Shown here piece after piece: positions 60,105 through 64,000 of a stretch of 64,000 nucleotides of DNA. Each line of letters starts with the position of its first letter. The stretch's first letter is position 1. The notes below the pieces were generated by a model, which was given only the letters and a program-made list of their open reading frames with translations, did no database searches and had not been told where the DNA came from. Origin of the DNA: Alphaproteobacteria bacterium (GTDB lineage: Bacteria; Pseudomonadota; Alphaproteobacteria; Micropepsales; Micropepsaceae). Made by a program: the position numbers and the translations under genes. The stretch is from positions 41,501-105,500 of the forward strand of contig CANHNJ010000006.1 in assembly GCA_947462105.1 (NCBI GenBank), read 5' to 3'.

Positions 60105-61520
60105 CTATTTGCCGTAGGTCACCTTGGCGGCGCCGATTTCCGCCTGCGCCGGCGCGGAAGCCGTGGCGGGATTGGTGCCAAGCTGAATTTCAATCCGCTC
60201 GATGTTGTGGCCGCCATGCTCGCGCGACGCCTCGATATTCACCGTGTAGCGTCCCTGCGGCACAGGCTTTCCGGAATCGTCGTGCCCGTCCCAGGTGAGG
60301 GAATAGGCGCCCGGCGGCCGCGTGGGCCGCGTCACGGACGCCACCAGCGCTGGATTTGCGCCGCCGATCTGCTCCCAGAAAACATAATTTTCGCGCATGA
60401 AGCGCTGCTTGTCTGCGTAATAGGCCAACGTCCGCACTGCGTCGCCGGCCTCGTTGCTCACCCAGATGGTGACATAGGGCACACGCGCCCGCCGCCCACC
60501 CGTGATCACGGGAACCTCATAATCGATTTTCACCGCGAAGCCTGGCGGCCAGGCGGGCGCGGCCAGCACCGGGCGCGCCGGTCCGTTCTGCGCCAACCGG
60601 ACCCAGCCGTCCGAGACATGTTCCGTGCCGCTGGCATCCACCACATGCGCGGCGACGCCGGGCAGGCTGTCGGCCAGCAACAGGCTCTGCGCCGGGGAAA
60701 GCACATGGAATATGCTGGCAAGCGCATCCGCATCGGCGGCGGTCGGCGCCATAGCGGTCGCCATCAGGATATCGTTGCGCGTTTCGCCGGTCGCCGGATC
60801 GAGAATGGCATGACCGCGCGCGCCCATGCCGCTGCTTGCCATGGCGCTGTTGTTGAGGGCGATCATCGCCAGCGGCGGTGCATTGTCGGCCAGGTTGCGC
60901 GGATCGGCGACGCCGACCTGCCAGGACAGGCCATTGGGCGCTGCGCCCCGGCAGCATAGGTCGCCCCCGATATCGAGCATCACGCCCTGGATCGCGGGCA
61001 GGCGCAGCGCGGCGGCGACGGCGCGGTCGATGACATAGCCCTTGGCGATGCCGTCTACGGCGAACTGCAGTCCGGCAGGACGGCGAATTTCGCGCGTTTC
61101 GGGATCGAGCGTGAGAGCTGCCTGCTGCAGGCCGGTGGCCAGGCCTGCACGCGCCGGGGGCGGTGCCGCCAGAAGCGTACCCAGTCGCAGGCTGAAGGCG
61201 CCGCCGCTGCTTTCGCGCCAGCTTTCACCGGCTGCGATCACCTGGAACAGGTCGGGCGAGGCGAGGTGGCGCGATGCGGTGTTCAGCAACGCCAGCTCGC
61301 TGTCGCTGCGCCATCCACTCAGGATCGCGTCCAGGCGGGCGATTTCGGATTGCATGACCTGCAGCGCCACTTCGGCCATTTCCCGGCTGGCTGAGACGAT
61401 GACGGCGTCCAGCGAGGTGCCCAGCACATGGTCAGCATGGAAGACATGGGCGGCGGCGGCGTTGGGCGCCACCAGGGCGGCAGTGCCAAGCAGCGCGGCG
61501 GCGATATGGTCAAGATTCAT
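60105..61520 (-). CDS. ApbE-type FAD:protein FMN transferase fused to a DUF2271 domain
   Basis: A 471-residue exported protein. After a signal peptide (MNLDHIAAALLGTAALVAPNAAAA) an ApbE domain covers about 30-300: VLGTSLDAVIVS, DAILSGWRSDSEL, AVDGIAKGYVIDRAV, MLDIGGDLCCRG and a C-terminal TAADADALA segment near the metal-binding region. A DUF2271-like beta domain follows (about 325-450) with YVTIWVSNEAGDAVRTL and GAYSLTWDGHDDSGKPVPQGRYTV. ApbE attaches FMN to Ser/Thr of periplasmic redox proteins; DUF2271 is a known companion in such clusters. The PepSY gene follows 3 bases later. Confidence 0.85.
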   Translation of the reverse strand: MNLDHIAAALLGTAALVAPNAAAAHVFHADHVLGTSLDAVIVSASREMAEVALQVMQSEIARLDAILSGWRSDSELALLNTASRHLASPDLFQVIAAGESWRESSGGAFSLRLGTLLAAPPPARAGLATGLQQAALTLDPETREIRRPAGLQFAVDGIAKGYVIDRAVAAALRLPAIQGVMLDIGGDLCCRGAAPNGLSWQVGVADPRNLADNAPPLAMIALNNSAMASSGMGARGHAILDPATGETRNDILMATAMAPTAADADALASIFHVLSPAQSLLLADSLPGVAAHVVDASGTEHVSDGWVRLAQNGPARPVLAAPAWPPGFAVKIDYEVPVITGGRRARVPYVTIWVSNEAGDAVRTLAYYADKQRFMRENYVFWEQIGGANPALVASVTRPTRPPGAYSLTWDGHDDSGKPVPQGRYTVNIEASREHGGHNIERIEIQLGTNPATASAPAQAEIGAAKVTYGK

Positions 61521-61646
61521 TCTGGTTTCCTCAGTGCGATGGCATGCCGATGACGCCGTTTTTCGGATGCCGTGTGCAAACGAGGGCCGGGCTGTGGGTA
61601 AAGCTGACTAGCGCGTCCAACCTGAACCCAGGCTGAACGGGCGCGC

Positions 61647-61739
61647 TCAATGAAAAAACCAGGTGGCGGCCACGAGCACGGCAAGCCAGAAAATCGCCGC
61701 TGCGATCACCTCGGCGCGTGTGAATCTGGGACCGGGCAA
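61647..61739 (-). CDS. Possible 30-residue single-span membrane peptide
   Basis: A TTG at 61739, just after the stop of the outer-membrane protein gene, opens a frame of 30 codons: a basic N-terminus (LPGPRFTRAE) followed by one hydrophobic helix (VIAAAIFWLAVLVAATWFFH) and TGA at 61647. The basic-inside helix pattern and the operon position favour a real peptide. Against it are the TTG start and the lack of a clear ribosome-binding site. Confidence 0.4.
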   Translation of the reverse strand: MPGPRFTRAEVIAAAIFWLAVLVAATWFFH

Positions 61740-61740
61740 A

Positions 61741-62529
61741 TTACAGGCCGCGGAAAAGACCGTGCTCGCCGGTCAGGTCGCTGATCAGCATCAGCTTGAT
61801 CGCGAACTGGTCCGATGCTGGCGTCAGGCCTGCACCGACGCCAAACTCCACCGACACGCGCTCGCCGGTATAATCGGCCACGGCCCAGAGCTGGTGCGAT
61901 TGCTGGTCGCCGGGCAGGAAATTGCGCAACTCGCCAAACTCCGAATAGCTTTCCACCGCCACGGTCCAGGTCTCGTTCAGCGCCTTGTCCAGCCGCATCG
62001 ATGGCGCGAAGGTCAGGCGGTTAAAGCCCTTGTAGGTGTTGTCGAGGATGGGGTTGGCGGTGAAGCTCCAGCTATCGCCGAAGCGCCAGCCGATGATGGG
62101 GCGAATCTCGCCGGTGTTGGTTTGGGCATCCCAGCGGGGTTCGTTCCAGCTGAACTCGAAATTCACGCCGTAATAGAAATCTTTTTCCTCGTTACCGGGC
62201 TGCACGAACAGCGCCCGCAGCTTGAAGCCGTCGAACTGCAGGCCCTCGGCAGGCGTGTGCGAATAGAGCGGCAGGTACAGTCCCGCCTCGAACCAGTCGG
62301 TGACGCCGAGCGCGAATTCGGTGACCGAGGCATAGGCATGGTGGTTGGCCAGCGCGCCGGGAAAGTCCGGCGTCTTCTCGCCGTTCAGGGTGAAATTGTT
62401 GTGCCAGGTCAGGCCGACTTCGCCCACCGGCATGACGCCGCCGGTATAGACCTGGATCTCGTCGCCGGGCGTCGCCAGCGCGGGCAGGGGTAGCAGCGTG
62501 GCGGCAAGTGTAAGCAGAAGGCGGCGCAT
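61741..62529 (-). CDS. Predicted outer-membrane beta-barrel protein
   Basis: A 262-residue protein with signal peptide MRRLLLTLAATLLPLPALA. The mature part is rich in alternating aromatic/polar beta strands (VGEVGLTWHNNFTLNG, WFEAGLYLPLYSHTP, FYYGVNFEFSWNEPRWD, IRPIIGWRFGDSWSFTANPIL) and ends in KLMLISDLTGEHGLFRGL. It has the look of small outer-membrane transport or sensing barrels. It is the first gene of the minus-strand group ending in the PepSY protein, so it may bring an electron acceptor, metal or ligand to the flavin module; that role is inferred. Confidence 0.75.
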   Translation of the reverse strand: MRRLLLTLAATLLPLPALATPGDEIQVYTGGVMPVGEVGLTWHNNFTLNGEKTPDFPGALANHHAYASVTEFALGVTDWFEAGLYLPLYSHTPAEGLQFDGFKLRALFVQPGNEEKDFYYGVNFEFSWNEPRWDAQTNTGEIRPIIGWRFGDSWSFTANPILDNTYKGFNRLTFAPSMRLDKALNETWTVAVESYSEFGELRNFLPGDQQSHQLWAVADYTGERVSVEFGVGAGLTPASDQFAIKLMLISDLTGEHGLFRGL

Positions 62530-62707
62530 GACGAATTCCCCAATCGCGATTCGCTGAATCGCTTAGGATGGATTCGCTGTTGCAAGTGCTGCTGCGAACC
62601 ATTCGCTGGTCGCTGGGGGCCCCAATCTCTCAAGTTCCGGAACCCTTTCGCGGCACCGCACGTTATTGGGGCGTCGGGGTATAAATTTATTTTCAGGAGA
62701 CCCAGCC

Positions 62708-63007
62708 ATGCGTGGGAACAGGATTCTATTGGCTTTCGCCGCCGTTGCGGCTCTTTGCGTGGCCGGTTGCGGCACCAATCCGGGTGACCGCGCCGCCAGC
62801 GGCGCTCTGATCGGCGCGGCGGGTGGCGCCATCATCGGTGCGGCAGCGGGCAATCCCGGTCTGGGCGCGGCGGCCGGTGCGGTTGCCGGTGGCGTGGTCG
62901 GTGCGGCCACCGATCCCTGCGACCTCAACCTGGGCGACCCGGTGTGGAGCAATGATCGCGGTTCGTATGAGCGCCGCTGCGGCCGCTCCTATCGCGACCG
63001 CCGCTAA
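62708..63007 (+). CDS. Glycine-zipper lipoprotein
   Basis: A 99-residue protein. The lipobox is ALCVAGC with the acylated Cys near residue 21 after a typical signal sequence (MRGNRILLAFAAVAALCVAG). Residues about 30-70 form a Gly-Ala zipper (GALIGAAGGAIIGAAAGNPGLG and similar), as in YmgG/Rcs-type and OmpA-linked lipoproteins. The C-terminus has CDLNLGDPVWSNDRGSYERRCGRSYRDRR with two extra Cys. AGGAG lies 9 bases before the ATG. Likely an envelope protein of the inner or outer membrane; precise role unknown. Confidence 0.82.
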   Translation: MRGNRILLAFAAVAALCVAGCGTNPGDRAASGALIGAAGGAIIGAAAGNPGLGAAAGAVAGGVVGAATDPCDLNLGDPVWSNDRGSYERRCGRSYRDRR

Positions 63008-63023
63008 ATTCGCCTGAATGGAC

Positions 63024-63055
63024 AAAGGCCGTGGGAGAAATCTCACGGCCTTTTT
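63024..63055. terminator. Rho-independent terminator between convergent genes
   Basis: AAAGGCCGTG pairs with CACGGCCTTT, with short extra pairing inside and a T-run on the right. It sits 16 bases after the lipoprotein stop and 7 bases beyond the end of the NRAMP-type gene. Confidence 0.88.
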
Positions 63056-63062
63056 CTGTGCG

Positions 63063-64000
63063 TCAAACCAGCAGGAACCAGATCATGGCGCTGGCCGCCG
63101 CCGCCATCACGGCGGTGGAAAGCCAGCCCAATCCCGTCAGCACGGGCCCGGGGCGGAAAGCGCCCATGCAATCGTGGCGCGCCACGAACATCATCGCCGC
63201 CATCATCGGCACTGCGATCAGGCCGTTCAGCACCGCGCTCCAGTACAGCGCCTGGAAAGGGTCGATGGGCGAGAAGTCGATGCCGATACCCAGCAGCATC
63301 GCCGCGCCGATCACGGCATAGAAGCCGCGCGCCTGGCTGGCCGTATTGTCCAGCCCCGTGCGCCAGCCTTGCGTCTCGCCCACGGCATAGGCCACCGATC
63401 CGGCCAGGACGGGAACCGCCAGAAGCCCGGTGCCGATGATGCCCAGCGCGAACAGGGCGAAGGCGAAATCACCCGCCACGGGCCGCAGCGCCGCCGCCGC
63501 CTGCGCCGCGGTGTCGATGTGGGTCACGCCGGCCTGGTGCAGCGTGGCGGCGGTGGCGATCATAATCGCCACGGCGATGGCGTTGGAGACGAACATGCCC
63601 GCAATGGTATCGAGCCGGATGCCGGCCAGCGCGGCGGGCGCCTCGCTCGGCGCCTCGCGCAAAGCGTGCTGGGCGTCGTCATGGTCGATCTCCTCGACCT
63701 CCTGCGCGCTCTGCCAGAAGAAAAGATAAGGACTGATGGTGGTGCCGAACACCGCCACGATCACCGTGGCCGCCGCCGGGGTCAGCGCCGCATCGACACC
63801 GATCAGGCCCAGGCCTATTGCCGCCCAGTCCAGCGTCAGCAGGAACAGCACCCCGACATAGGCCAGCAGGCTGAAGGTCAGCACCGTCAGGATGCGGGCA
63901 TAGCGGCGATAGGGCACCAGCACCTGCAGCGTCAGCGAGAAGAGGGCAAAGAACACGGTGAAGCCATGCCCGGCCCAGGGGTTGCGGCTGCCCAGCACCA
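63063..64000 (-). CDS. NRAMP-family divalent metal transporter, 5' end missing
   Basis: At least 311 residues; the frame is open to the right edge, so the N-terminal helices, including the first metal-binding motif, are outside the window. Visible features are VFGTTISPYLFFWQSAQEVEE (a signature of the MntH/NRAMP branch), an unwound sixth-helix region (GIIGTGLLAVPVLAGSVAYAVGE), and further helices to LTGLGWLSTAVMAAAASAMIWFLLV. It would import Mn2+ or Fe2+ with protons. No metalloregulator is visible. It is convergent with the lipoprotein gene. Confidence 0.85.
   Translation of the reverse strand, partial: VLGSRNPWAGHGFTVFFALFSLTLQVLVPYRRYARILTVLTFSLLAYVGVLFLLTLDWAAIGLGLIGVDAALTPAAATVIVAVFGTTISPYLFFWQSAQEVEEIDHDDAQHALREAPSEAPAALAGIRLDTIAGMFVSNAIAVAIMIATAATLHQAGVTHIDTAAQAAAALRPVAGDFAFALFALGIIGTGLLAVPVLAGSVAYAVGETQGWRTGLDNTASQARGFYAVIGAAMLLGIGIDFSPIDPFQALYWSAVLNGLIAVPMMAAMMFVARHDCMGAFRPGPVLTGLGWLSTAVMAAAASAMIWFLLV

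Overview
The window is a high-GC bacterial chromosome segment (about two thirds G+C by eye) that reads as an alphaproteobacterium. The markers are the chvI-chvG-hprK-EIIA-HPr block, a FYDLN-type acidic protein, addB-addA, a DivL-like pseudokinase-type sensor whose phospho-acceptor histidine is replaced by tyrosine, the aroA-cmk-rpsA order, trpFBA-accD-folC, and GANTC (CcrM-type) sites upstream of divL. Caulobacterales or a neighbouring order is my best guess, but no rRNA is present to settle it. I see no transposase, integrase, prophage, plasmid origin or CRISPR array, so this is mostly core chromosome with a few accessory insertions.

Layout. 1-3.9 kb: end of an aminodeoxychorismate-lyase-type gene, then a minus-strand arsR-SDR-GMC oxidoreductase-small Tat protein group, and a tRNA-Ala(GGC) whose 3' end is duplicated in inverted orientation. 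3.9-10.7 kb: FYDLN acidic protein, aroA-cmk-rpsA, a periplasmic cupin protein, a lysine-rich H1-like protein, an IHF/HU-family gene and pyrF. 10.7-17.8 kb: trpF-trpB-trpA-accD-folC and a DEAD-box helicase. 17.8-26.9 kb (minus strand): tsaE-amgK-murU-addB-addA-trxA, mixing tRNA modification, cell-wall sugar recycling and recombination. 27-28.5 kb: a ferredoxin reductase/ferredoxin pair on the plus strand. 28.7-31.1 kb: divL. 31.2-32.9 kb: a frameshifted O-GlcNAc-transferase-like gene.

32.9-41.2 kb: ahcY, an MFS transporter, the chvI-chvG-hprK-EIIA-HPr regulatory block, a SAM methyltransferase and a two-part membrane methyltransferase. 41.3-45.2 kb: carB-greA. 45.3-48.5 kb: a Rieske oxygenase, a small membrane protein, an O-methyltransferase and a Bax1-I/YccA protein. 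48.6-55.2 kb: a YbbA/YbbP-type ABC exporter divergent from tesA-murJ-thpR-phhB, then acs with a coupled 55-residue membrane peptide. 57.2-59.2 kb: a TPP riboswitch and thiC. 59.2-62.5 kb (minus strand): an outer-membrane protein, a tiny membrane peptide, an ApbE-DUF2271 fusion and a PepSY membrane protein, which look like an extracytoplasmic flavin redox module. 62.7-64 kb: a glycine-zipper lipoprotein and the 3' part of an NRAMP-type metal transporter.

Themes. Envelope functions recur: MurU/AmgK recycling, the MurJ flippase, ChvG/ChvI stress sensing, TesA with its ABC exporter, and the flavinylation module. Methyl-group metabolism also recurs (ahcY and three methyltransferases). The most useful points to recheck are the inverted tRNA end, the probable ATT start (or stop-codon readthrough) between chvI and chvG, the Tyr-for-His DivL with its GANTC cluster, the frameshifted glycosyltransferase, the folded intergenic element at 28.56-28.67 kb, and several very small membrane proteins.
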